From Dasania marina DSM 21967 (lineage in GTDB: Bacteria; Pseudomonadota; Gammaproteobacteria; Pseudomonadales; Dasaniaceae), in contig NZ_KB891576.1 of the NCBI RefSeq assembly GCF_000373485.1, positions 682,001 to 746,000 on the forward strand: a DNA stretch of 64,000 nucleotides. Direction: 5' to 3'. Both the position numbers and the translations under genes were made by a program. Below are positions 27,656 through 36,373 of the stretch, piece by piece. Below the pieces are notes generated by a model. That model was not told the DNA's origin, ran no database searches, and was given only the letters and a program-made list of their open reading frames with translations. Within the stretch, counting starts at the first letter, position 1. Every line of letters begins with the position of its first letter.

Positions 27656-27946
27656 CTATTTATTATCGCTATTAAACGCCGCTAGCTGCTCCGGGGTGGC
27701 TTCTAATTGGTATTTTTCCTTCCACTCCTGATAAGGCATACCATAAACAATCTCCCGTGCCCCATCATAATCTAGCGCTAATTGCCGCTCTTCTGCCTCA
27801 GCCATATACCATTTAGCTAAGCAATTGCGACAAAAGCTCGCCAAATTCATCAGCTCAATATTTTGCACATCTTTGCGGCTATCCAAATGGGCCAATAAGC
27901 GACGAAATACAGCCGCCTCTATTTCTGTTTGGGTATTCTTTTCCAT
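27656..27946 (-). CDS. DUF1244 domain-containing protein
   Basis: This 96-residue soluble protein matches the DUF1244 family: EAAVFRRLLAHLDSR, then LASFCRNCLAKWYMAEAEE with two closely spaced Cys residues, then GMPYQEWKEKYQ. The function is unknown; the family is helical and often encoded alone. GTG 27955 and ATG 27946 are both possible. The ATG has AAGAG at good spacing and is preferred. Confidence 0.9.
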   Translation of the reverse strand: MEKNTQTEIEAAVFRRLLAHLDSRKDVQNIELMNLASFCRNCLAKWYMAEAEERQLALDYDGAREIVYGMPYQEWKEKYQLEATPEQLAAFNSDNK

Positions 27947-28169
27947 TTCACACACTCTTTTTTTCGTTCATTAAGTTAATCATTCACCTGCCAAAAAGTA
28001 TGGTCCACAACGGGTCTGGTACGCAAGACAGGGGGAATTTTTTACAGCAAAAAGAAGCTAAAGAGCAAAAATGCCGAATAATTTTACAAAAGATTAAAAA
28101 AATAATGCCAATTTGTTTGTTTTCAGCTACTTATTTTCTATTTTCACTTTCTTCGTAGAAAAAGCCGGG

Positions 28170-28175
28170 TATAAT
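28170..28175 (+). promoter_or_regulatory. -10 element of the histone-like gene promoter
   Basis: A consensus TATAAT preceded by GGG lies in a very AT-rich 289-nt gap, 70 nt before the ATG of the lysine/alanine-rich gene. No good -35 was found at 16-18 nt, so the promoter may rely on extended -10 contacts or an activator. Confidence 0.45.
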
Positions 28176-28244
28176 TCGCTTGTTTTTTAAACAAAGCTTT
28201 TTGAACCTTTATAATTATTTTTTAATGAACGTAAGGACAAAACT

Positions 28245-29036
28245 ATGGCCGCTGCAAAAAAAGTTGCAAACCCTGTTATTGAAATAGAGAAAGAAATCGC
28301 TCAGCTTAAAGCTAAGCTTGAAAAAGCTCGCACTAGCCAAGCTGCTACTGCTGAAAAAGCTGCAACTAAGGCTGCTAAAGACGCTGCTAAAGCTAAAACT
28401 GTAGCTACTGCTGCCGCTAAAAAACTAGCTGCTGCTAAAACCAAAGCTAAAGCCAAGAAAAACGCTGCTAACCAAGCCGCTGTTGTTAAAGCTAAAGCTG
28501 CTGCCGCTAAAGCTAAAGCTGCTGAAAAAGCCGCTAAAGATATTGCCAGCGCCCTTAAAGCTGAAGTTGCCACTGCCAAAGCAGGCTTAAAAGCTGCCGC
28601 CGTAGAAGCTAAAACTGAAGCTGCGGCCGCCAAAGCCCTTGCTAAAAAAGAAGCTGCCCAAGCTAAGAAAGCCGCCGCTAAAGCGAAAGTAGCAGCTAAA
28701 AAAGCCGCCACTAAGCAAAAAGCCCAAGCTAAGAAAGCTGCCGCTAAAGCTAAATTAGCCGCTAAAGCGAAAGCTGTTAAAGCTCAAGCTGCTGCTAAAA
28801 AAGCCGCTGCCAAAGCTAAAGCTGCTGCCAAGAAAGCTGCCGCTAAAGAAAAAGCGAAAGCCAAAAAGGCCGTTAAAAAGCCTGCTGCTAAAAAACCAGC
28901 AGCCAAAAAAGCCGCTAAGAAAGCAGCCAAGAAAGTAGTTGTAAAGGCCGCTAAGAAACCAGCTGCCAAGAAAGCTAAAGCTGCTACTAAGAAAGCCGCT
29001 AAAAAGCCAGCTGCTAAGAAAGCCAAAAAAGCTTAA
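28245..29036 (+). CDS. Histone H1-like Lys/Ala/Pro-rich protein (AlgP-like)
   Basis: This 263-residue protein is composed almost wholly of Ala and Lys. A short N-terminal helix (VIEIEKEIAQLKAKLEKAR) is followed by long Ala/Lys helices, then from about residue 215 by repeats of the KKPAAKKA type, as in AlgP/AlgR3 of Pseudomonas and in eukaryotic H1 tails. Such proteins bind DNA nonspecifically and may act as nucleoid proteins or regulators. The upstream region is AT-rich and a terminator follows, so it is transcribed alone. Copy number of the repeats is likely to vary between strains. Confidence 0.88.
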   Translation: MAAAKKVANPVIEIEKEIAQLKAKLEKARTSQAATAEKAATKAAKDAAKAKTVATAAAKKLAAAKTKAKAKKNAANQAAVVKAKAAAAKAKAAEKAAKDIASALKAEVATAKAGLKAAAVEAKTEAAAAKALAKKEAAQAKKAAAKAKVAAKKAATKQKAQAKKAAAKAKLAAKAKAVKAQAAAKKAAAKAKAAAKKAAAKEKAKAKKAVKKPAAKKPAAKKAAKKAAKKVVVKAAKKPAAKKAKAATKKAAKKPAAKKAKKA

Positions 29037-29051
29037 TTAGCCTGCACTACT

Positions 29052-29079
29052 AAAAAGCCCGCTGCTAGCGGGCTTTTTT
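29052..29079. terminator. Bidirectional rho-independent terminator
   Basis: An 11-bp perfect stem, AAAAAGCCCGC/GCGGGCTTTTT, with a 6-nt loop lies between the convergent histone-like gene and rsmJ, with A- and T-runs on both sides. Confidence 0.93.
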
Positions 29080-29106
29080 ATGTCTGACACTTTTTGCCCG
29101 CGGCAT

Positions 29107-29892
29107 TTATTTGACAAAAGCGCGCAGGCTGTAGATATCAAATCGCACTGCCTTACCCGCCAAGCTAAAACTGGGCTGCTGATCGGCCAAGTAGGCAGAT
29201 TTTTTGGGACGTTTTACTACTACCCGGTGCCTAGCCTTGGCCCGCGCGGTCGCCAGTAACTCGCTGCCGTCCTGCTCCTTGCCGACGATGGCATGAAACA
29301 CACGCATATCTTTTTTAACCAGTGCCGACTTTTTAGAGGGTGGGAACATAGGGTCCATATAGATAATATCGGGCAGCTGCTCATCACTTAGCGCCACTAA
29401 ATAATCCTGCGCCTCGCCCTGCCATAATTGCATGCGGCCAGCGATGTCCTGTACTTCAAAATTTTCACAGTGCTGAGCGCGCCGCAAGCCATCAGCCAAT
29501 AAGCTAGCCACTATGGGCGAGCGCTCTAGCATTTGCACAGTAAAGCCCCAGCTGGCCAGCACAAAACTATCGCGCCCTAAGCCAGCGGTAATATCAACCA
29601 CGCTAGGTCGGTTTTGTTTACTACCGCCCATCGCTTTGACTATCAATTCACCACCGCCCATATTGCGCCGGTGAGCGGCCGTGCCACTGGTAAAATCCAC
29701 CGACACGGGACCGGCTTTACTGGCTAATTCTTTCACCCCCAGGGCCTGCTGAAAAAAACCTAGGCCGTATTCGGCATGGCTGTCAGCTAACTGATCGGGG
29801 TTGACTAAAGGGAGTTGTAATTGCTGGGCCAGCGACTGTAACTGCTGCGGATAGCTTTCATCCAGCAGCACAACCAGCTCGGAACGAGACAT
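29107..29892 (-). CDS. rsmJ: 16S rRNA (guanine1516-N2)-methyltransferase
   Basis: RsmJ methylates G1516 of 16S rRNA using SAM. The 261-residue length is usual. The SAM-binding loop VDITAGLGRDSFVLASWGF and the catalytic motif YMDPMFPPSKKS are typical, as is the N-terminal block with GPVSVDFTSGTAAHRR. It is 5 nt downstream of the HD-domain gene on the same strand and so is probably the last gene of that unit. Confidence 0.95.
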   Translation of the reverse strand: MSRSELVVLLDESYPQQLQSLAQQLQLPLVNPDQLADSHAEYGLGFFQQALGVKELASKAGPVSVDFTSGTAAHRRNMGGGELIVKAMGGSKQNRPSVVDITAGLGRDSFVLASWGFTVQMLERSPIVASLLADGLRRAQHCENFEVQDIAGRMQLWQGEAQDYLVALSDEQLPDIIYMDPMFPPSKKSALVKKDMRVFHAIVGKEQDGSELLATARAKARHRVVVKRPKKSAYLADQQPSFSLAGKAVRFDIYSLRAFVK

Positions 29893-29897
29893 AGGAT

Positions 29898-30830
29898 TTA
29901 CTCGGGGCGATGTAGGGTTTGCTTTAATAATTCGGGATCGTTTTTTGCCAGCAGCGATTCTAAATGTTTACAGTTATTTTCTAAAGCATCCATATATTTA
30001 TTAGCGCCACCAAAATGCGCCTCTACATAGCGGTACAGGCCTTGAAAATGGCCATCTAAACGCTCGGTGATCGTTTTTTTGATAAAGCCCGGCGTCTTGG
30101 CCAGCAAATCTTCTGCCGAGCTGTAAATAATATGTTCACTACCATCGGCTAAACGCTGCTTTAACATGCCGCCCAATTCAAACTCTGGATAAAGGTGATC
30201 ACGGCATTTATTGAGATAGGCAACATCGGCCATTTGCGCCACCACATCGGCGGTACCTATCATGGCGCCCAATATCCGATGCTTGGGGTCGCTCAATTCA
30301 ATATCTTCGGGCTGCACTTCGTAGCCGGTAAAATGCACCAATTTTTCCGCTAGCTGAGCCCACTGCCCCAGAGCTACTTGCGGAAAATAATGTGCCATAA
30401 ACGCAGCGCTGCGACTAACGTGAGTTTTGGTATATTCCGCGCCGTGCTGGGTTTGCTTGTCATCACTGCTGCGTATATAGCCGGAGTCATGAAACAGCGC
30501 CACTGCCATACCTAGAACAGCCAACTCTGGGCCTAGTTGCTGGTCTGGGCTGTGGCTTTTATCGTAGCCATCCAATAGGCGCGCCATCGCCAAGCTCACG
30601 TCTAACACATGCTGTATGTCGTGATAGGGGGTTTCGCAGGCGATGTAACCAGGGTAGTGGCCTTGATACAAGGCGGAAAAATCGTGATAAAGGGTGCTGA
30701 GAATAGTGAAGTCATGGCCGGGGTATCTGGCTGACAATATCGCCCGCACGGCGCGGCAAACATCTTGCCCATCGCTAACATTAACGGTTCCTGTTACATC
30801 CATGGTAACGCTGTGCACTTGCCCGGCCAT
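29898..30830 (-). CDS. HD-domain metal-dependent phosphohydrolase, PDE-like
   Basis: This is a 310-residue soluble protein. YHDIQHVLDV (residues 69-78) followed by VALFHDSGY (HD at 114-115) resembles the H-x3-H...HD metal-site pattern of class I cyclic-nucleotide phosphodiesterases more than that of HD-GYP proteins. Further possible ligands are His in ALFHDSGY and Asp in GTADVVAQM (about residue 203). The start ATG has AGGGG five bases upstream. It follows a nucleotide-cyclase-like gene by 32 nt and is 5 nt before rsmJ. I infer that it may degrade whatever nucleotide the neighbour makes; the substrate is unknown. Confidence 0.75.
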   Translation of the reverse strand: MAGQVHSVTMDVTGTVNVSDGQDVCRAVRAILSARYPGHDFTILSTLYHDFSALYQGHYPGYIACETPYHDIQHVLDVSLAMARLLDGYDKSHSPDQQLGPELAVLGMAVALFHDSGYIRSSDDKQTQHGAEYTKTHVSRSAAFMAHYFPQVALGQWAQLAEKLVHFTGYEVQPEDIELSDPKHRILGAMIGTADVVAQMADVAYLNKCRDHLYPEFELGGMLKQRLADGSEHIIYSSAEDLLAKTPGFIKKTITERLDGHFQGLYRYVEAHFGGANKYMDALENNCKHLESLLAKNDPELLKQTLHRPE

Positions 30831-30862
30831 CTTGTCCCCTAGTAGCTTAAGCTTATCCTTAA

Positions 30863-32170
30863 TTAATCGTCGGCTACCGCTATGCTAGGCGATAGGCGCT
30901 TTAATACACGATCACTTTCGGCGATAGCGGTTACACCATCGTATTGACGTTTGGGTAGATTACTATCAGACAGGCCTAGTAGGAGTGGACGCCCGTCACA
31001 GGTTCGAATATTGATGCGCAAATTATAAACATTACGGCTATAGCCATGCTTATCGGTGACCTTAAAACGCCTAACGCTGCGACCGGCACTGGCGCCGGTT
31101 TCACCGGTTAAATAACAATGTAAATCGCTGATTTTTTCGCCCGATAACTCCAGGCCATTGAGCGCCCCCGCCCTGCGGCTCACTCTGTCGACAAAGTTTT
31201 GGCTATCGACGGTAACTAGATATGAACCCTCACTTCTAGAGGTAGGCAGCCAGGTGTCTATGTCCCCTATAAAAATTTGCCCGGGCTGGGCCAGCTCTAA
31301 CATTCTGGCCAGCTCTATGGTGACATCACCGACAATAAAACTATCCACCGCAGCGGTACCGGACTCAGTTTGGTAAAACTCATAATGGCTGCCTATATGG
31401 AAGCCTGTGCGCAGTAATGGCACGTTATTGGCTTTCGCTCTACGGCGCTTATTATGTTGCTGCATTTTGCGTCGTGCCAGCGCGTTATCGGCCAACACTA
31501 ACAGCATAAAATAAAACAAGTCGGCATTGCCCTGCGGGCGGCTATCGCGGTTCCAAATATAATAACCGTCACCGGTAGTGGTACGGGAAAAATTAACCTC
31601 TACGCCTATGCTGCGCAATTTAATCCGTGCCGAGTTTAAGGAGTAGGACAAGCTGCTAAGCTGGCTAATTTGTTCAAATGAAGTAACCAGGGAAAAGTCG
31701 CAGATATCAAATAATAATACGCCGCGGTTTTTGACATAGTTAAGGCTGTAACGCTGCACCAGTTGATCTATCGCTTTACAGACTACGTTCTTTTTAGTCA
31801 CCGGCACAGGCAAGGCCAAAGCCTGCACCTCTAAATCAAAGCGCTTGGCGGTACTGTGCAAGTCCTCCACACTTAATTGCCGGCCACCGGATATGAGTTG
31901 GCGTATGAAGCGGCCATTGAGCGCATCTAGCCTATCCACTGGCGAACAATCATTTAAGCTTTCAGTAAAATCACTTAAAAAGTAATGAGGCACAACCAAC
32001 ACCTCTACCCCAGACTCCACCGCACACCAGCACAAAATAATATTGCGGCCGTGACTCCATAACTCGCTAAACTGTTGCGCCAATAGCTGCAAATTTAACT
32101 GTTGTACCTTGCCTATTTCAGCGGCAATAGTGGCGTCTAAACCCAGCGGATTGGAATTATTATCTACCAT
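30863..32170 (-). CDS. Class III nucleotide cyclase-like protein
   Basis: This 435-residue protein has an uncharacterised N-terminal region (about 1-145) and a domain that follows the class III cyclase plan: LLFDICDFS (152-160) with both metal-binding Asp positions represented, TTGDGYYIWN (198-207), RTGFHIG (254-260), then IVGDVTIELARML with PGQIFIGD (279-303). The transition-state Asn that precedes this Arg in active cyclases appears to be Ile here, while the Arg is kept, so activity or product may be unusual. There is no membrane span. An HD-domain gene follows and a PilZ gene precedes it on the same strand. Confidence 0.65.
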   Translation of the reverse strand: MVDNNSNPLGLDATIAAEIGKVQQLNLQLLAQQFSELWSHGRNIILCWCAVESGVEVLVVPHYFLSDFTESLNDCSPVDRLDALNGRFIRQLISGGRQLSVEDLHSTAKRFDLEVQALALPVPVTKKNVVCKAIDQLVQRYSLNYVKNRGVLLFDICDFSLVTSFEQISQLSSLSYSLNSARIKLRSIGVEVNFSRTTTGDGYYIWNRDSRPQGNADLFYFMLLVLADNALARRKMQQHNKRRRAKANNVPLLRTGFHIGSHYEFYQTESGTAAVDSFIVGDVTIELARMLELAQPGQIFIGDIDTWLPTSRSEGSYLVTVDSQNFVDRVSRRAGALNGLELSGEKISDLHCYLTGETGASAGRSVRRFKVTDKHGYSRNVYNLRINIRTCDGRPLLLGLSDSNLPKRQYDGVTAIAESDRVLKRLSPSIAVADD

Positions 32171-32251
32171 AAAGCCTTAATTTCATTATTGGCTGTACCA
32201 TTATTTAGCCGTAACACTATTAGCCATAACCCGAATTAACCCACTGTAGGA

Positions 32252-32515
32252 CTAAACAAACATCAAGCCCACACCGCCGTTATTATGGTGCACCACCTGC
32301 ATAGCCACAGGCTCATCATTAATAACACCGGTATAGCGTTTAATTTTAACCTTAAGCACGGTACCTATAGGCGGCGCAATATTGGCCCCCAATATGACAA
32401 ACATGCCGCCGTCCGATAAGTCTCTGGCTTTGAGTTCACGGTAAGCTAGGCTGGGGTGGTTGAGTTCAACTGTTGCCGAGCACTCCGCCCGTACATATTT
32501 ACGCTGCTCGTCCAT
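32252..32515 (-). CDS. PilZ domain c-di-GMP-binding protein
   Basis: This 87-residue stand-alone PilZ domain keeps both c-di-GMP contacts: RKYVR (Arg5 and Arg9) and ARDLSDGGMFV (D-x-S-x-G-G). It is probably a small adaptor that carries the c-di-GMP signal to an unknown partner. It lies 81 nt upstream of the cyclase-like gene on the same strand and may be co-expressed with it. The two diguanylate cyclases in the window could supply the ligand. Confidence 0.9.
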   Translation of the reverse strand: MDEQRKYVRAECSATVELNHPSLAYRELKARDLSDGGMFVILGANIAPPIGTVLKVKIKRYTGVINDEPVAMQVVHHNNGGVGLMFV

Positions 32516-32666
32516 TATTCACCTTTTTCGCAATCTTATTAGTAGTAGCATAATAGCCAATATGAGCAATAGTGCGTATTAAGGCCTAATTAAGGCTGTG
32601 CTGCAAGCACCATTGTCATTACAATAGTGCACTTATTATCGCCCTAAAGTACCGTTATATCTATTG

Positions 32667-33581
32667 ATGAAACTATTAATCGCCCTGCTCGCCAAGCTAC
32701 CTTTACCCGCGTTGTATCAACTTTCTAACGTCCTCTATAGTTTGGCCTATTACCTAGTGCGCTACCGTCGCGACATTGTGCGTAGCAATCTCAACCACGC
32801 CTTTCCCGAAAAAACTCTGGCCGAGATTATTAGCATAGAAAAAGCCTACTACCGTTTTATTTGCGATAACTTTATGGAGGCCATAGCCTCACAAAATATC
32901 AGCGCCGAGGATTTAAACGCACGCTTTGAGTTTAGCAACCTAGAGCTCATCCAGCCTTATCTAGATAATAAGCAATCCCTGCAATTACTCTCTATACACC
33001 AAGGCGGCTGGGAATGGTTGGTGCAATTGCTACCCTACAAACTCAATGCGCCGGTAGACGCTATTTATAAACCGCTGCACGATGATTTTTTTGATGCTAT
33101 CTTTTTGGCCAATCGCTCCAAGCTAGGCACGCAGTTAATCCCCTCTAATAAAGCCATGAAACACATACTGCGCAAACGCAAAGAGTTTCACCTAATTACC
33201 ATGACCGCCGATCAGGCACCGATTAGAAAAGATAAAAAGTACTGGCAGTTGTTTTTTAATCGCCCGGCACCGTTTTATCTGGGTACCCAAAAAATTGCCG
33301 AGCTCACTCAAAACCCAGTGGTGTATTTTCGTGTACACAGAGTCAAACGCGGCTACTACAAGGTGACGTTTGAAATTATTGCCCAGCCACCTTATGCCAA
33401 AAACAGCTACCAGGTGATAGACAATTATATCGCGGCTATGCAGCGCGCGATTACCGCCCAGCCCGAAACCTGGCTGTGGAGTAATCGCAAATGGCGGCGT
33501 AAGCCCACCGGTGACAGCACGGATATTTTTGCGGCAGACTTCCCCAAGCAACAGTACCTGCCTGAATCAGACCAGCCCTAA
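32667..33581 (+). CDS. Lysophospholipid/lipid A acyltransferase family protein (LpxL-like)
   Basis: This 304-residue inner-membrane-associated acyltransferase is of the LpxL/LpxM superfamily. The N-terminus is hydrophobic (LLIALLAKLPLPALYQLSNV), the segment IVRSNLNHAFPEKT is characteristic, and the H-x4-E catalytic motif is HQGGWEW near residue 110. A conserved block, TADQAPIRKDKKYWQLFFN, follows near 182. It probably adds a late acyl chain to lipid A or to an ornithine- or glycine-type lipid. The frame begins at TTG 32664; ATG 32667 is used here. Confidence 0.88.
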   Translation: MKLLIALLAKLPLPALYQLSNVLYSLAYYLVRYRRDIVRSNLNHAFPEKTLAEIISIEKAYYRFICDNFMEAIASQNISAEDLNARFEFSNLELIQPYLDNKQSLQLLSIHQGGWEWLVQLLPYKLNAPVDAIYKPLHDDFFDAIFLANRSKLGTQLIPSNKAMKHILRKRKEFHLITMTADQAPIRKDKKYWQLFFNRPAPFYLGTQKIAELTQNPVVYFRVHRVKRGYYKVTFEIIAQPPYAKNSYQVIDNYIAAMQRAITAQPETWLWSNRKWRRKPTGDSTDIFAADFPKQQYLPESDQP

Positions 33582-33590
33582 CAGCTTTAA

Positions 33591-34355
33591 TTAGTCTATA
33601 CCCAGCCAATCAAAACCTTGATCTTGTTTGGCCAACAATAGCGGCTGCTCATCACCGTAAACGCCCATAATCGCATTGCGCGCCAGAGTCTCGGTGTTGT
33701 TTTGCTCGCTAATGTGTGAGATCACCAAATGCTGCAAGAGCTCAGTATTGATCTCACGTAATAAATTGGCCGCCTGCACGTTATTCAAATGTCCCCACTG
33801 GCCACCCACACGCACTTTTAATGACTGTGGATAAGGTCCCATCGCCAACATTCTACTGTCGTGGTTACACTCCAACATTAGGCTATCGCAGTGCAGGTAT
33901 TGCTGGATAATAAACGGGGTAATGCTGCCCAAATCAGTTAACACCCCCAAGGTTTTTTGCTGGTGCCTAAATACAAACTGGCAAGGCTCGCGGGCATCGT
34001 GGGGCACGACTACCGGGGTGATTTCTATATCCGCAATATGAAAATTTTGGTGGGTATTAATTAAATGCCGAATGGGTAATTTGGCCACGCTTTTGTGCTG
34101 AGCGGTGCCGTGGGTGAGATAGACGGGAATATTATAGCGCCGCGCCAAAGGGCCAACCCCGGCGATATGATCACCGTGTTCGTGGGTAACTAGAATTGCT
34201 GTCAGGTCTTCTGGCTGATGGCCCAGCAGAGCTAGGCGCCTCACGGTTTCTTTAATAGTAAAACCGCAGTCCAATAGCAGCAAACCCTGCGGCGACTCTA
34301 TTAACGTCGCATTGCCTTTGCTGCCACTACCTAACGAGGCGAAACGTAGGCTCAC
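33591..34355 (-). CDS. MBL-fold metallo-hydrolase (YycJ/WalJ-like)
   Basis: This 254-residue metallo-beta-lactamase-fold hydrolase has the metal-binding motif ILVTHEHGDHIAG near residue 58 and an N-terminal FASLGSGSKGNATLIE, as in YycJ/ExoVII-type nucleases of this fold. ECNHD and HLVISHIS supply further His and Asp ligands. The GTG start at 34355 shares one base with the bamC stop, so it is translationally coupled to bamC, an order common in Pseudomonas relatives. Its substrate is not known. Confidence 0.88.
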   Translation of the reverse strand: MSLRFASLGSGSKGNATLIESPQGLLLLDCGFTIKETVRRLALLGHQPEDLTAILVTHEHGDHIAGVGPLARRYNIPVYLTHGTAQHKSVAKLPIRHLINTHQNFHIADIEITPVVVPHDAREPCQFVFRHQQKTLGVLTDLGSITPFIIQQYLHCDSLMLECNHDSRMLAMGPYPQSLKVRVGGQWGHLNNVQAANLLREINTELLQHLVISHISEQNNTETLARNAIMGVYGDEQPLLLAKQDQGFDWLGID

Positions 34356-35473
34356 TAGCTCAGGTGCCGCTTAATCAGTTTTAATAATTTATTGGCTTCG
34401 CCTTCAACAAAAGGCTGGCCATTTTGCTGCTCTATGCGCACTTCTACCGCTTGCTCATCACGGTTTTTAACCCGTATAACGTAGAGTACACCCTGCTTTT
34501 TAGCCTCCGCATCATCATCGCTAAACCAACCGGAGAACCAGCCCGAAAACCAACCGTCATCCTCTTCGTCATCGATGCTGTTGGGGATATGACGCACATA
34601 ATAAACTTGCTCGCCTATATCTAAATCTGATTGCTTAAAACCGGCCTTGTCTATGGCTAAGCCCAAAGAAGCCCAAGCGCGATAGAAAGGCAGACGCAAT
34701 AAGATATAAGGCTCACTGCCCTGTAATTGTTCTATGCTAACGCGGCCGGAAGAATCCAAAGCCTGTTCGGCCAACATGGATACCGAACCCTCTATCGCCG
34801 AGTCGGCTAAGAATTGTGATAGCTGCGTCACCAAAGCGGACTCACGCGCCAAGCTACTAGATTGGCTGGGCCACTGCGGGCCTGCGGCGATATCCATATG
34901 CAACACATGTACTTCGCTGCTGCCGCGCTGCACCCCTTGCTCTATATGTAATTGATAGCGCTCTTTAGGCAATTCGCTGTTTACCGGTTGTATCCAGGCG
35001 GTTTCCAACACACCTTTGACCGCATCGGTACGCAGTAAGCCCACGCCCCCTAAGTTAAAAAAGCTGCGCAGCCTAGGCCACACTTGGCCGGGAGAACCGT
35101 TGACCAGTATCCATTGCTCGTCACCTAAGCGATTAATACGCACCGCATCCCTATCCACTTCGGCCCCTAAAGCATCGGGGCGCGGCACTACAAACTCACC
35201 GCTGAGTTCACCGCGATCAGAGATAACGGGAATCATATAGCCATCATCTATACTATCGCTGCGCACATCGGCGGGCAGCTTCATGGGGGGCAAATCTTGG
35301 GACTTGCGATAATCATTGCTGCGGTCGCGAAAAATACCGTCATCGCCGGTTAGCCAACCACAGGCGGTGGTACTAAAAGCGATAGCAACTAGCGCCGCTA
35401 TCTTTATCTTTTTAGGGCTTAGCTTAGAATTTAACTTAGAATTTAACTTAAAGTTCAACTTAGAGTTTAACAA
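34355..35473 (-). CDS. bamC: Outer-membrane assembly lipoprotein BamC
   Basis: BamC is a lipoprotein of the BAM complex that inserts outer-membrane beta-barrels. The signal peptide ends at the lipobox STTAC, with mature CGWLTGDDGIFRDRSNDYRK; the conserved unstructured N-terminus that binds BamD follows (LPPMKLPADVRSDS). Two helix-grip domains make up the rest. The N-region before the hydrophobic core is odd: four copies of LNSK or LNFK encoded by a 12-bp tandem repeat. The start is a TTG, either 35479 or 35473; AGGT spacing favours 35473. It is only 24 nt after dapA. Confidence 0.9.
   Translation of the reverse strand: MLNSKLNFKLNSKLNSKLSPKKIKIAALVAIAFSTTACGWLTGDDGIFRDRSNDYRKSQDLPPMKLPADVRSDSIDDGYMIPVISDRGELSGEFVVPRPDALGAEVDRDAVRINRLGDEQWILVNGSPGQVWPRLRSFFNLGGVGLLRTDAVKGVLETAWIQPVNSELPKERYQLHIEQGVQRGSSEVHVLHMDIAAGPQWPSQSSSLARESALVTQLSQFLADSAIEGSVSMLAEQALDSSGRVSIEQLQGSEPYILLRLPFYRAWASLGLAIDKAGFKQSDLDIGEQVYYVRHIPNSIDDEEDDGWFSGWFSGWFSDDDAEAKKQGVLYVIRVKNRDEQAVEVRIEQQNGQPFVEGEANKLLKLIKRHLS
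35422..35469. repeat. Four 12-bp tandem repeats in the bamC signal-peptide region
   Basis: Units start at 35422, 35434, 35446 and 35458 and share the core CTTAGA-TTTA. In frame they code for a four-residue unit, LN(S/F)K, which lengthens the positively charged start of the lipoprotein signal peptide. Confidence 0.9.
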
Positions 35474-35497
35474 CGTCAATTACCTGCGGTTAAGGAG

Positions 35498-36373
35498 CTA
35501 TAAAATACCAGATTCTTGCATCGCCGCTCGCACGACAGGTTCATACTCTTTGCTCATCACCGTCAGTGGCAAGCGCAGTGTTTCGCCGATTAATCCCATT
35601 GCATGTAAGGCCCATTTCACCGGTATGGGATTGGCCTCAACAAACAACTTGTCATGTAGCGGCTGAATTTTTTGATTTATTTGCCTAGCCAGCTCGGCAT
35701 CGCCTCGTAAGGCCGCCTCACACATCCGCGCCATTTCTGCTGGCGCCACATTGGCGGTGACCGATATATCGCCCTTGCCGCCATTCAGCATTAATTCTAG
35801 CGCCGTAGCATCATCACCTGAATACACCGCCAATTGGTCGCCGCAGCGGGCAATAAGTTCAATGCCGCGGGCGACATCACCGGTAGCATCTTTAATGCCG
35901 ATAATATTGCTAATTCCCGCTAAGCGTAGCACGGTGTCATTTAGCATATCGCAAGCGGTGCGGCCGGGGACGTTATATAAAATCTGGGGGACGGCTACCG
36001 CCTCCGCCACTGCTTTGAAGTGCTGATACATGCCCTCTTGGGTAGGCTTGTTGTAATAAGGCGTCACTAATAAACAGGCATCGGCCTTGGCTGCTTTAGC
36101 AGACGCGGTCAGCTCTATTGCTTCGCGGGTGCTATTGGCGCCGGTGCCAGCAATAACCGGGATGCGGCCATGGATATGCTCTACGGTATGACGTATCACC
36201 TTACAGTGCTCTTGCACATCTAGAGTAGCCGATTCGCCGGTGGTGCCTACCGCTACTATGCCGTGGGTACCCTTCTCTAAATGCATGTCTAGCAAATCGG
36301 TTAAAGCCGCCCAGTCAACGTCGCCGTTAGGGGTAAAGGGGGTTACTAGAGCAACAAGACTGCCCGCTATCAT
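35498..36373 (-). CDS. dapA: 4-hydroxy-tetrahydrodipicolinate synthase
   Basis: DapA condenses pyruvate with aspartate semialdehyde in lysine and peptidoglycan precursor synthesis. The 291-residue length is normal. Visible are GTTGESATL near residue 43, ILYNVPGRT with the catalytic Tyr near 133, and IIGIKDATGD with the Schiff-base Lys near 161. The ATG has GGAGAG just upstream. It heads the dapA-bamC-MBL unit. Confidence 0.97.
   Translation of the reverse strand: MIAGSLVALVTPFTPNGDVDWAALTDLLDMHLEKGTHGIVAVGTTGESATLDVQEHCKVIRHTVEHIHGRIPVIAGTGANSTREAIELTASAKAAKADACLLVTPYYNKPTQEGMYQHFKAVAEAVAVPQILYNVPGRTACDMLNDTVLRLAGISNIIGIKDATGDVARGIELIARCGDQLAVYSGDDATALELMLNGGKGDISVTANVAPAEMARMCEAALRGDAELARQINQKIQPLHDKLFVEANPIPVKWALHAMGLIGETLRLPLTVMSKEYEPVVRAAMQESGIL

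Noticed and set aside
28301-29026. Long minus-strand frames opposite the histone-like gene
   Set aside because: They are the mirror of GCT/AAA-rich codons and give low-complexity Ala/Leu/Phe proteins; no start signals.
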